In this document: piece by piece, positions 52,498-61,054 of the stretch
Numbering within the stretch: position 1 is the stretch's first letter
How the letters are laid out: each line of letters begins with the position of its first letter
Assembly: GCF_003473295.1 (NCBI RefSeq)
Contig: NZ_QRMP01000001.1
Coordinates: 376,097 to 440,096, forward strand
Direction: 5' to 3'
From: Parabacteroides sp. AM08-6
GTDB lineage: Bacteria; Bacteroidota; Bacteroidia; Bacteroidales; Tannerellaceae
Length of the DNA: 64,000 nt
Made by a program: the position numbers and the translations under genes
The notes under the pieces: generated by a model
Told to the model about the DNA's origin: nothing
Database searches by the model: none
What the model saw: only the letters and a program-made list of their open reading frames with translations

Positions 52498-54930
52498 TCA
52501 CAATTTCTTCCATTTCCTTCCGGAAATACAAGCCAAGACAATCACCACCCCGAAAGTGACATAGAGATATGTAAATATCCCGTGAACATTATCGTTTTGT
52601 CCATACGAATGCATACCGCTCAGGAAATAATTCACCCCGAAAAAGGTCATCAATACCGAAGCAAAGGCTACGACCGAGGTAAAATTGAACAACCACGGAT
52701 TGTTCCAACGTTTCACCAAGTGAAGGTGTGTCACAACGGCATACACGACCATTGTAATCAGCGCCCAAGTCTCTTTCGGGTCCCACCCCCAGTAGCGTCC
52801 CCACGATTCGTTTGCCCAAACAGCACCGAGAAATGTCCCGACCGTCATCAGTGCCAGTCCCACCAGCAACGACATTTCGTTTACAATACTCAATTCCCGG
52901 ATACGGGCTTTCAGGATAACTGCATTTTTCTTTCCGGAGATGCTCATCATCAGCATATTTGTCAAACCAATCAGGCAACTGATACCGAAAAAGCCGTAAG
53001 CCGCCACGATAACGGCCACATGAAACATCAACCACGGTGATTTCAGCACCGGGACAAGCGGATTAATCTCCGGGTCCATCCAATTCAAGCCGGACACAAA
53101 AAGAATGATGCCTCCGAACAGCGTAGCCAATGCCAACGTAATGCGGCTGCGACGCACAAACAGCAATCCAGCCAGTACCGTTGCCCATGCCACATAAACC
53201 ATTATCTCATACGAATTGCTCCACGGTGCATAGCCTCCGATATACCAGCGTATTCCCATTCCGAACATGTGGAAATGGAATACCACCAATATACCGATTC
53301 CCAGCAGCCATGCCGTTATCTTTGTCCAACGTTGTTGACTGAACAACATAATAAAAGAGAAGATAAGCAGTAATCCGCCTAAAATCAGATAGCCAATCTT
53401 ACAATAGCGAAATACATCCATCCGGTTGTATTTTAATTCCGCCTGGATGCGTTTGGGACTAATATCGAGTGTTTTGTTTTTAGCCTGTTGATAGGTCGAA
53501 ATCATGCCGGCCACTTCATCAGCCTTGCTCCAGTCTCCCTTTTTTAAAGCAGTTTGCACCTCAGACAGATACCAATCCATAATATGAGAAACGAATATCG
53601 AATCTTTGCCGCTGAAGCCGGACAAATCGTCGCCCGGCGCATACCATTTGTGATTCGGGTCATCCTCCTTCGGGAAGAGGTTTAGCATTTGATGGCTGAT
53701 GAGCAGATGGAAGATATTGATTTGCTCGTCCAGTTTCATCAAATCTTTGTCGAAACGAGTACGTTGGGCAGGCATTTTATTATAAGCCTCTTCCAACTTT
53801 TGTTGCAATTTGTAATTACCGTTTGCGTCGATTACCTGGATATAGGCGCATTCGCCATCCGTCAGGTCGAAATAATTAGCCAGTTCGGGGTTGGAAAGAG
53901 CGATAAACGGAACACGCATCCACATGTCCGGCATCGCCAAAAGGCTCAAAAGGAACTGGTCGGAATTGAGTGTGCCTATCTTATCAGACTTATGCAATTT
54001 ACGAAGCACTTCGGACGAGAAAGTGTTGATTGGCATCATACGTCCCTTGCTCGATTGTATAGGCAGCGCACCAAAACGGGCTGCATGCTCCGGATTTATC
54101 TGATACTTCTGTATGACATCCAGCATGGGCGATGTCTTTTCTTTCGCTCCTGCTTCCATCGACAAGGCAAGCAAAACGAGAACGATGGCAGTTGTACCTG
54201 TTGCCGCCCGCAGTTCTTTCAACCGACGACTCAGACGCATGAAACGGGAGTCTTTCCCGATGAGACTTAGAATAAGGCCAATCACCAAAAGCAGATAGCC
54301 TGTATAAGTTATACTCCGTCCGGCCAAATCACGGCTGACGGAAAGAATAGTACCCTGTTCGTCCTTGTCATACGAAGCCTGGAAGAAACGGTAACCTTTT
54401 ACATCCAATACGTTATTCATATATATCCGTTCACGATGGGTCTGGCCGTCCACATGGACCAACACTTCGCTTTCATAAGCCGAAGGACTGGTTGAACCGG
54501 GATAACGGGTTAAAGTAAATTTCACAAGTTCTACGGAAAAGGGTAAGGTATGAAAATAAGAGTTATCGGAAGTACGGACGGCAATACGATTGCTCGTTTC
54601 ACCTTCACGGAGGTGCAAGATGCCTTCTTCGCCGAAAAGGAATGAGGTGAGGGCGCCGAGAAGGATAATGATAAATGCACCATGCACAAGCATCAGTCCC
54701 CATTTACCACGTCGAAGGTATTGGTGTTTGATTGTTGCGGCAATAAAATTGACTACCAGCAGGAACTGGAGCAGGAAAAATAGCGGGGAATAATAAATCA
54801 TCGCTTTGGCAGCTACTGTCCCGTGATACTTTTCGACGAAAGTTGCGACGGCCAGGCCAAAGGCGTAAATGAGTAACAAGACGATTGTCGTTACAAAGGA
54901 AGAGATAAATCTTTCGAGAGTTGCTTTCAT
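52498..54930 (-). CDS. ccsBA: Fused cytochrome c synthase CcsBA (ResB-ResC type)
   Basis: This 810-residue inner-membrane protein carries haem across the membrane and attaches it to CxxCH motifs of exported cytochromes (system II). The N-terminal half (to about residue 270) is ResB/CcsB-like. A periplasmic stretch of about 240 residues follows, and the C-terminal half is CcsA-like. Its WWD haem-handling motif is WGRYWGWDPKETWALI, with conserved His residues around it (VVTHLHLVKRW and SGMHSYG). The start at 54930 (MKATLERF) fits the family. In Bacteroidales this gene usually sits beside nrfHA; here it follows genes for two other multi-haem proteins. A candidate promoter lies at 54998-55005. 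Confidence 0.93.
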   Translation of the reverse strand: MKATLERFISSFVTTIVLLLIYAFGLAVATFVEKYHGTVAAKAMIYYSPLFFLLQFLLVVNFIAATIKHQYLRRGKWGLMLVHGAFIIILLGALTSFLFGEEGILHLREGETSNRIAVRTSDNSYFHTLPFSVELVKFTLTRYPGSTSPSAYESEVLVHVDGQTHRERIYMNNVLDVKGYRFFQASYDKDEQGTILSVSRDLAGRSITYTGYLLLVIGLILSLIGKDSRFMRLSRRLKELRAATGTTAIVLVLLALSMEAGAKEKTSPMLDVIQKYQINPEHAARFGALPIQSSKGRMMPINTFSSEVLRKLHKSDKIGTLNSDQFLLSLLAMPDMWMRVPFIALSNPELANYFDLTDGECAYIQVIDANGNYKLQQKLEEAYNKMPAQRTRFDKDLMKLDEQINIFHLLISHQMLNLFPKEDDPNHKWYAPGDDLSGFSGKDSIFVSHIMDWYLSEVQTALKKGDWSKADEVAGMISTYQQAKNKTLDISPKRIQAELKYNRMDVFRYCKIGYLILGGLLLIFSFIMLFSQQRWTKITAWLLGIGILVVFHFHMFGMGIRWYIGGYAPWSNSYEIMVYVAWATVLAGLLFVRRSRITLALATLFGGIILFVSGLNWMDPEINPLVPVLKSPWLMFHVAVIVAAYGFFGISCLIGLTNMLMMSISGKKNAVILKARIRELSIVNEMSLLVGLALMTVGTFLGAVWANESWGRYWGWDPKETWALITMVVYAVVTHLHLVKRWNNPWLFNFTSVVAFASVLMTFFGVNYFLSGMHSYGQNDNVHGIFTYLYVTFGVVIVLACISGRKWKKL

Positions 54931-54980
54931 TTGTTTTCTTATTAAAGAGAATATAAACATACCCGGCAGTCGGAGAATAA

Positions 54981-55063
54981 AGACTACACTGATGCGACAA
55001 ATTTACACAGATAAATCAATTGGTGAAATACTCTGCGACAATCTTGCCACATCAGTGTTGTCT
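54981..55063. repeat. 20-bp inverted repeats flanking the ccsBA promoter box
   Basis: Arms at 54981-55000 and 55044-55063 match as reverse complements at 17 of 20 positions (core ACACTGATG/CATCAGTGT). The 43-base spacer contains most of the -7 box TAAATTTG, and both arms end in CAA/TTG at the spacer border. Inverting the spacer would rebuild TAAATTTG facing the other way. This is the architecture of an invertible promoter; a long-loop hairpin is the alternative. Confidence 0.55.
54998..55005 (-). promoter_or_regulatory. -7 promoter element for ccsBA
   Basis: The minus strand reads TAAATTTG, 67 bases before the chosen ccsBA start. It straddles the inner edge of the left inverted-repeat arm. 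Confidence 0.5.
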
Positions 55064-55096
55064 ATCATTCATAAATAATATTTATATCTCCTTTTT

Positions 55097-58000
55097 TCAT
55101 TCGTCTTCAATAATGACACGGAAGCCCACATTGAACACGGTCTGATACGGATAATAAGCCTTGCGGGTATAAGCTGTCGCGTATTTCGGACGTTCGATGT
55201 ACGAACCACCGCGAACCACTTTGTACTCGGATGTTCCTTTCGCCTTTTCCGTGTAGGGATATGGCAGATAATCCGAACGGGTCCATTCGGCAACATTCCC
55301 GTGCATGTTATACAAACCGAACGGGTTGGCCTGATAACATTTTTCTCCGGTCTGAACCAGATTTCCGTCATCTACATTCTCCTCTTTCGGCAGGAAGATG
55401 TAGTATTTATACCAGAATGCAGTTTTCGGCATCGGCTGCGGATCGATACCGCTAACAGCCAACTTGAGTGTCGTTTTGTCCGCCAAATTCTCGTATTTAC
55501 CGAAATCCGTATTCAGATTGCCATACCAGAAATCTTCACCGCTTCCGGCACGACAAGCCCATTCCCATTGGGCTTCGGTTGGAAGCGTAATGTTCAACCC
55601 GGTCTTTTCGCTTAGCTGTTTACAATACTCCATTGCGGAGTTATAGCTGACACGGATAACCGGCTGCTCCGGTTTATTGGCCGGATAACCTTGGTTGACA
55701 TGATCTTTCCATTGCTGGTCTACGTAGCGACTGTCGTGTTCAGGGAATATTACCCGATATTGTTCGTTGGTCACTTCCATTTCACCCATCCAGAAAGCTT
55801 TGTCGATTTTTACTTTGGAAGTAGGATAACAATCCTTCTGTCCGTGATAACTACCCATGACGAACTGTCCGGCAGGGATACGAACGAAGGTCATCTTGAT
55901 GCCCGGAGCCAGCTCTATCTCTTTACGAGTTGACTTTTCGTCGGCTAACATAGCTTTGATAGCTGTTGCATCGAATGGCCATCCTTTTACCTTCAGCGAC
56001 TTTTCCTTTACAGGCGGCTCTTTTTCCGGCATAACCGGAGTAATCGGACCTTTCGACTTCAAGTAGTCCGCGTAGTCGGCAATTTCTTTCTTCCAGTCCA
56101 CACCCGCTTCGTTCGCATATTTATCCGTCAATTCCTTACGACGAGCTATCTGGTCGAAGCCCTGATAAGGGAAATCCGTCAAAACATTGGCATTGAAATA
56201 ACCTTTATCCGGAGCATTATAGTCAATCCAGTTGTAAAGTGTTTTCCATTCGGCATCCGTCAGCTTAACATTATGGTGTCCTTTCTTCAGTAAACGTACC
56301 AGTTCGCTGGTGTTCGGATGATATTCGTATGGATGGAGTACAACCATATCGCCTTCGCCTCCTTGACGATGGATATAAGGATGAAAATTCAGGTAAGAAG
56401 TACCGTATCCCAACTCGTCTTTCTTTCCGCCACGCAAATCGAATGCTTTCTCTCCGTTATGACAAGCGATACAGGCACGATCCAGAATAGGCTGTATCTC
56501 CAAATCGAAAGTGAACGAACGAACGCCTCCTTCGGGAGCTTTCAGTACATGGGGAGCTTTTTGTGAAGCCATTACGCGTTTGGGTATAGGTATTTGATTC
56601 TGGTCTTCATGGCAACCGATACACGATACGACCTCACCCGGCTGACCGGTCAACCAGCTACGCATCCATTGGATGGCAACCCCGTCTTTGTCGATTGGCT
56701 GGATGGATATCGGAGTATTAGCCGGTATCTTGAAGATAGCAGAACCGTCTTCTTCCACTGGAACCGTACCCAGTAGACGTTTGATATCCCAACCACTTTG
56801 GATACCGTGCCAGTTATGGTCGGAAGTAGTCTTTACATAAGCATATTCGTAGGCATGCAGACGAAGTTCTTTGACTGTTCCGCGGGGGATACCGCGAAGA
56901 CCCTCGCCCTGATAAATATCCTGGATAAATACCGTCGCTTCTTTATCTCCCAGCTTTACACGGTCAGGAATTGCCGGCGGTGTTGTCGTTTTACGAACTG
57001 CTATCGGACTGATATATCCCTCGCCTTCCGTTTTCATCAGGCAAGTAACATTATCATAGATATCTACCAAATACAATCCCCAAAGAGATTGAGGGTCGAG
57101 CTTGGCAGCAACCAGAAAGTATTTATCGTCTAATGCCGTCGGTTTTATAAATTGCGGCCATACACCATTAACCAATTCGTCTTTTATCAGTTCGACAACC
57201 GGACGGTTGCGATGAGGTATCTCTTGCAACATACCAGCCGTACCCTTACGTGCTTTTGTCGGATCGAAAATAATCAGACGGCCGGAGCGGGCAATGCCGT
57301 GGTGTCCGGAAATAACGCCGATAAAAGCAGATGAATGTCCGGGTAAAGGTTGTACATCGAACGTACTGTTCGGAAACATCGAACCACTACCATACAAAGC
57401 TTTATTTTCCGTTCCGTCCGGATTCATGTGCATCACGATACGGGAATAGTAGTGCGTCAAGTCGGTATACTCCCAGCGAGTGTACATCACGCGACCATTA
57501 TTCATAACAACAGGATTCCAGTTAGCATCCTGGTCAAATGTCAAACGGCGCAGGTCTTTTTTTTCCGGAGTATAAAGTATCATATTACCTACAGCGTCAT
57601 AGCCACTTACACAGGGAACTCCCTGGTATCCAATGTTTGAGTTGGCAATAATACGACCATCAGGCAGATAAGTGCCGTCATAAAATTCCAAATCAGGTTC
57701 CTCGTTCTCCACCAATTTTTTGAAGCCGGTTCCGTCCAATTTTACTTCAAATACATTCCAGCGTTTATCCGGTTGTGTCTGAGTAAACATCATGCGATCT
57801 CCGTCCCAGTGCAAACGGAGGTCGGCTATGGAAGAACCATTAGACGGTTTATACACCTGACGCGTGTTGATATCACCACGCAGATTGGATAGTTCCACGA
57901 TTTCAGCATCAAAACCTTCACGAGGTGCCGACTCTTGGTTGCTCCAGTTATTAGCCTGCGTTCCTAGTTCAGGAGCCATCGCCTGGCGAGCTTGAGAGCC

Positions 58001-59089
58001 CAATTTATAACGCACAGCTACCACCTTGTCCGAATCCAGTAACGGATTACCTAACAGAATAGCCCGTTTATTTTCCAAAGCCTTACGAGCATCGCCCATT
58101 GCCTGCTCATTTCCCTGGTAAATACCGTCAAAACCTTTCTGATGAAGTTGTATTAACTCATTGTATAACGGTTCATATTTGGCAACATCATACCCCTTCT
58201 GCTTTTTCATGTCAGCAAAAGCCAGTTTAATGGCATCCATATTCAACCATTCAAGTTCACTTTGAAGCTCATAGACACTCTGCATCTGTTCGAACAGTTC
58301 CAAATATTTACGGATTTGTGTATCTACATCTTTTTCAGATGCTATCTGCATAATGGTTTTCTTATAAAAATCACCGTCTTTCAGTCTGCCGGCAATTTCT
58401 TCCACTATTTGTTTTTCAACAGAAGCATCCGGTGTAATCAGCCAAGTCTCCAATCCATCCATAGATGCACTCAGCAGACTTATTTGCGGATATTTAGCTA
58501 TCAACTCATCTCCTATATTTTTAGGAAATACATTCATGGCCTGAAAGAATACACTACCGGTTTGCGAGTCATCATCGATGCCTACTTCTGCTTCGAAACG
58601 TACATATTTATTATCCACGGGATAAACCAGCATACCGTCGGCATGACAGAATACACCGTGCGGATACAACTTTCCAGCAATATGCAAAGCTTTTTCATAA
58701 ACATTGACATTCATCATTGGACTACCCCAACCGGCTACACCATATTCGTAAGGAATTTCATCCAACCATACGGAAGAACCATCAGCCGCTATCAAGCGTG
58801 CGTTTCCCCATACAGCATGGTCGTAGCTAGAGCCATCGGGTCCTCCGGATGTGATAAGTACAAGCTTCTCAACACCTTTCAGGTCAACCACAAACGGTTC
58901 TGCTTTGTCTTTATGCTTCATATATTTGGAAATGACCGGCATTCCCGCTTTCTGAAGTTCGGACCGCAATTCCGATTTAGCTTTAACCGATGCATCAATC
59001 CATGTTTCCACCTTTTTCTGCTTTGGCCCTGCCAGCATCAAAACAGAGGAAGAAATGAAGAATGAAACGATTAATAAGTATTTATTCAT
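55097..59089 (-). CDS. Giant exported di-haem protein: NPCBM-like, beta-propeller, hydrazine-synthase-alpha-like and FGE-like domains
   Basis: This 1330-residue exported protein (signal about 1-20) has at least four parts. Residues about 55-190 resemble an NPCBM carbohydrate-binding module (FVVDLKGVEKLVLIT, GVFCHADGMLVYPVDNKYVRFEAEVGID). Residues about 190-370 are helical. Residues about 405-760 form a TolB/PD40-like propeller (LRLHWDGDRMMFTQT, YLPDGRIIANSN, RVMYTRWEYTDL). Next is a region resembling hydrazine synthase alpha, with two c-type haem sites: CIGCH (823-827) and CIACH (873-877). The last 270 residues match the formylglycine-generating-enzyme/SUMF1 fold (IPAGQFVMGS, MEVTNEQY, LPTEAQWEWACRAG, NMHGNVAEWTRSDY, VVRGGSY, FRVI). 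It probably works in the periplasm or at the outer membrane. Hydrazine chemistry is not implied; relatives are simply of unknown function. Confidence 0.85.
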   Translation of the reverse strand: MNKYLLIVSFFISSSVLMLAGPKQKKVETWIDASVKAKSELRSELQKAGMPVISKYMKHKDKAEPFVVDLKGVEKLVLITSGGPDGSSYDHAVWGNARLIAADGSSVWLDEIPYEYGVAGWGSPMMNVNVYEKALHIAGKLYPHGVFCHADGMLVYPVDNKYVRFEAEVGIDDDSQTGSVFFQAMNVFPKNIGDELIAKYPQISLLSASMDGLETWLITPDASVEKQIVEEIAGRLKDGDFYKKTIMQIASEKDVDTQIRKYLELFEQMQSVYELQSELEWLNMDAIKLAFADMKKQKGYDVAKYEPLYNELIQLHQKGFDGIYQGNEQAMGDARKALENKRAILLGNPLLDSDKVVAVRYKLGSQARQAMAPELGTQANNWSNQESAPREGFDAEIVELSNLRGDINTRQVYKPSNGSSIADLRLHWDGDRMMFTQTQPDKRWNVFEVKLDGTGFKKLVENEEPDLEFYDGTYLPDGRIIANSNIGYQGVPCVSGYDAVGNMILYTPEKKDLRRLTFDQDANWNPVVMNNGRVMYTRWEYTDLTHYYSRIVMHMNPDGTENKALYGSGSMFPNSTFDVQPLPGHSSAFIGVISGHHGIARSGRLIIFDPTKARKGTAGMLQEIPHRNRPVVELIKDELVNGVWPQFIKPTALDDKYFLVAAKLDPQSLWGLYLVDIYDNVTCLMKTEGEGYISPIAVRKTTTPPAIPDRVKLGDKEATVFIQDIYQGEGLRGIPRGTVKELRLHAYEYAYVKTTSDHNWHGIQSGWDIKRLLGTVPVEEDGSAIFKIPANTPISIQPIDKDGVAIQWMRSWLTGQPGEVVSCIGCHEDQNQIPIPKRVMASQKAPHVLKAPEGGVRSFTFDLEIQPILDRACIACHNGEKAFDLRGGKKDELGYGTSYLNFHPYIHRQGGEGDMVVLHPYEYHPNTSELVRLLKKGHHNVKLTDAEWKTLYNWIDYNAPDKGYFNANVLTDFPYQGFDQIARRKELTDKYANEAGVDWKKEIADYADYLKSKGPITPVMPEKEPPVKEKSLKVKGWPFDATAIKAMLADEKSTRKEIELAPGIKMTFVRIPAGQFVMGSYHGQKDCYPTSKVKIDKAFWMGEMEVTNEQYRVIFPEHDSRYVDQQWKDHVNQGYPANKPEQPVIRVSYNSAMEYCKQLSEKTGLNITLPTEAQWEWACRAGSGEDFWYGNLNTDFGKYENLADKTTLKLAVSGIDPQPMPKTAFWYKYYIFLPKEENVDDGNLVQTGEKCYQANPFGLYNMHGNVAEWTRSDYLPYPYTEKAKGTSEYKVVRGGSYIERPKYATAYTRKAYYPYQTVFNVGFRVIIEDE

Positions 59090-59104
59090 GGGAGTTGTTT
59101 ATTA

Positions 59105-59872
59105 TTAAAGCGCAGCTTTCTTGTTCGTGAAACGTAATCCATCGTTATCATGATAACAAGCCCATTCATCCACGATAGCACCTTCCGGTCCAGCCATCAT
59201 AAAATGGAATGTCTCAAGTTTTTTCAAACGCAGAATGTCACCGACTTTCTGTACTGCGAAATTCTTACTCTTAATCGGTCCGTGACTGGCAGGAATAGCC
59301 GGTGCATTCGGAGTTTCATCACCTATTTCCGAGAAGTTATAAACCCAGCCTTTTTCTACCATCCATGATTCATGTTTAGCAGGGAATTTGGTCTTCACAT
59401 GCGCATGTTCAGGAATCATTTGTCCCGGCAACAAATAGATGGCGTGAGCAAAGTAACCATATTCAGCATCGTTTATCCAGAAAACGCCTCCCATACCTAC
59501 ATTTTCAAAATCGCCCAGACCGAAATCTGTTACCCACATTTCTTTACCCATAAATTCGGTAAAAGGAACACCATAAAAATCAAACATGTCTTTCATTGCC
59601 TTCATGGCAACATCTTGTTGAAACTTGCCGTCCTTATAGAAATCGGCATTTGTGTACTTTTTAGAATAAGTCATTTCTTTATTAATTTTACAGTTAGTTT
59701 TTTTATTACATTCATTTCCGCAATCACTGCCACATTGCTCGGTACATTGTCCTTTCCCAGCAGCAGCACAACAAGTTGCATCTCCCGAAGTAGATGTTTT
59801 TCCGGTACAGGCCACCATCGAGCACAAAAGCATTGCCACGGCAGCCGATTTGAAATTGAGTCCTTTTTTCAT
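59105..59872 (-). CDS. Cys-rich lipoprotein with D-lyxose isomerase-like cupin
   Basis: This 255-residue exported lipoprotein (Cys22 in LLCSMVACTGK) has a short linker with seven Cys residues (CC...C...C...C...C...C, about residues 34-62). The cupin barrel follows from about residue 70. The barrel carries the metal-ligand pattern of D-lyxose/mannose isomerase-like cupins: PEHAHVKTKFPAKHESWMV with His-x-His and a later Glu, and LETFHFMM with a further His. It starts 15 bases from the next gene. An exported sugar-isomerase-like cupin is unusual, and the Cys linker could bind metal or form disulfides. Confidence 0.75.
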   Translation of the reverse strand: MKKGLNFKSAAVAMLLCSMVACTGKTSTSGDATCCAAAGKGQCTEQCGSDCGNECNKKTNCKINKEMTYSKKYTNADFYKDGKFQQDVAMKAMKDMFDFYGVPFTEFMGKEMWVTDFGLGDFENVGMGGVFWINDAEYGYFAHAIYLLPGQMIPEHAHVKTKFPAKHESWMVEKGWVYNFSEIGDETPNAPAIPASHGPIKSKNFAVQKVGDILRLKKLETFHFMMAGPEGAIVDEWACYHDNDGLRFTNKKAAL

Positions 59873-59927
59873 TTTTATTTTATCATATAAATTAGTAATA
59901 TTCGTTTCTTCTTTTGAGTGAGACCGA

Positions 59928-61025
59928 TCATTCGATTGCTATACCTTCAATCTCAACCAGCAATTCATCCCGACAAACATCCGCCCACATATAGGAAATG
60001 GGTATATTCAGTTTATAATCTTCTAATAATTCACGAGCTTCTTCATAAAAAGACTTTTCTTTCAGGTAAACTCGAAGCATCTTTAGCTTAGCTTTACCTG
60101 TCAACTGTGCGATATTTTCCATCGTGATATGAAGTTGTCGTTCCAATCCCACACCTATCAACGTTTCTTCTCCCCGAATAGCAGCCGTCCCGGAAATGTA
60201 GACAAGTCGTCGGTTATCGAATGTCATACTTTTGGCCCGCTCGAACTTCGGTGTTGTTTTTTTCTGTCCGGCCATTTCCAATACTTGCTCAGAATAAGCA
60301 TGCGCGGCCACTTGCAGTTTATTATCTATCGGTGTGGCAAAACAACGGGACGAAGTAAACTGAACCGCATCTATATCTACCAGAACACCTCCTAAATTAG
60401 CCCCGATACCGGTCGCAGCCGGATAACCATTATTCCATTCTGTCTGGCTGTAAAAATCACTACGAGCATTATTAAATATCTGATAATGCTGGTCAGGACC
60501 ATCGAACTTCGTTATCTGCTCAAGATAATTCCACTGACGAATGATACTCTCTACCGGAAATTCTTCTCTACGCATCACCTCTCCTATGAGTCGGAACACC
60601 TCATCAGATTGCTGGCGGATACCGGATTTAATAACACTACCATGAAATCCTCCGGCAAACAGAAAACGTCCATCCCCGTTTTCCAACAGGACATAAGGGA
60701 AGTCACCAAAATGTCGATAGCTCAATTTGTCGCAATCTTCTGCCCTGTAGCTATGCACTTCTACTATTAATCCTCCATTTAGAGGAGGTTGGGATACATA
60801 ACTTAACACAGGATTACAGTCTCCAGTAAATTTTCGGACTTTTTCATTCAACAAAATCCGACGCGAAACATATTCTTCATTATCCGCCGGCATACCGAAA
60901 AAAGCAAGTCGGAAAATAGCTTCGTCTTTCGGTAATTGTGCCAACAATGCATCGACCATTTCTTCGAAAGAAAAAGCTTTTTCCGTCGTATAGATTGTAT
61001 AGTGTATTTTATCGCAATAATTCAT
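59928..61025 (-). CDS. Chorismatase-like protein (FkbO/Hyg5 family, YjgF-like fold)
   Basis: This 365-residue protein has no signal peptide and is probably cytoplasmic. The middle, RQWNYLEQITKFDGPDQHYQIFNNARSDFY followed by YPAATGIGANLGGVLVDIDAVQ, matches the FkbO/Hyg5 chorismatase pattern. Its C-terminal half resembles a YjgF/RidA domain (RLVYISGTAAIRGEETLIGVGLERQL...MLRVYLKE). Characterised relatives hydrolyse or convert chorismate in antibiotic pathways; none of that context is present here, so the real substrate is probably different. It lies 29 bases after the YVTN di-haem gene and 55 bases before the cupin gene in the same run. Confidence 0.7.
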   Translation of the reverse strand: MNYCDKIHYTIYTTEKAFSFEEMVDALLAQLPKDEAIFRLAFFGMPADNEEYVSRRILLNEKVRKFTGDCNPVLSYVSQPPLNGGLIVEVHSYRAEDCDKLSYRHFGDFPYVLLENGDGRFLFAGGFHGSVIKSGIRQQSDEVFRLIGEVMRREEFPVESIIRQWNYLEQITKFDGPDQHYQIFNNARSDFYSQTEWNNGYPAATGIGANLGGVLVDIDAVQFTSSRCFATPIDNKLQVAAHAYSEQVLEMAGQKKTTPKFERAKSMTFDNRRLVYISGTAAIRGEETLIGVGLERQLHITMENIAQLTGKAKLKMLRVYLKEKSFYEEARELLEDYKLNIPISYMWADVCRDELLVEIEGIAIE

Positions 61026-61054
61026 GTTATTTATTGAATGTTATTCTCATTTTT

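Noticed and set aside
53689..54270. 193-codon plus-strand frame inside ccsBA
   Set aside because: Antisense shadow of the CcsBA coding sequence; no domain or ribosome site.
58262..59065. 267-codon open frame antisense to the 1330-residue protein gene
   Set aside because: It is a shadow of the strongly supported coding frame on the other strand, with an aromatic- and Ile-rich composition typical of such shadows.
55097..59089. Anammox-type hydrazine synthesis
   Set aside because: Only an alpha-like region is present; beta and gamma subunits, hydrazine dehydrogenase and nitrite reductase are absent, so similarity of fold is all that can be claimed.
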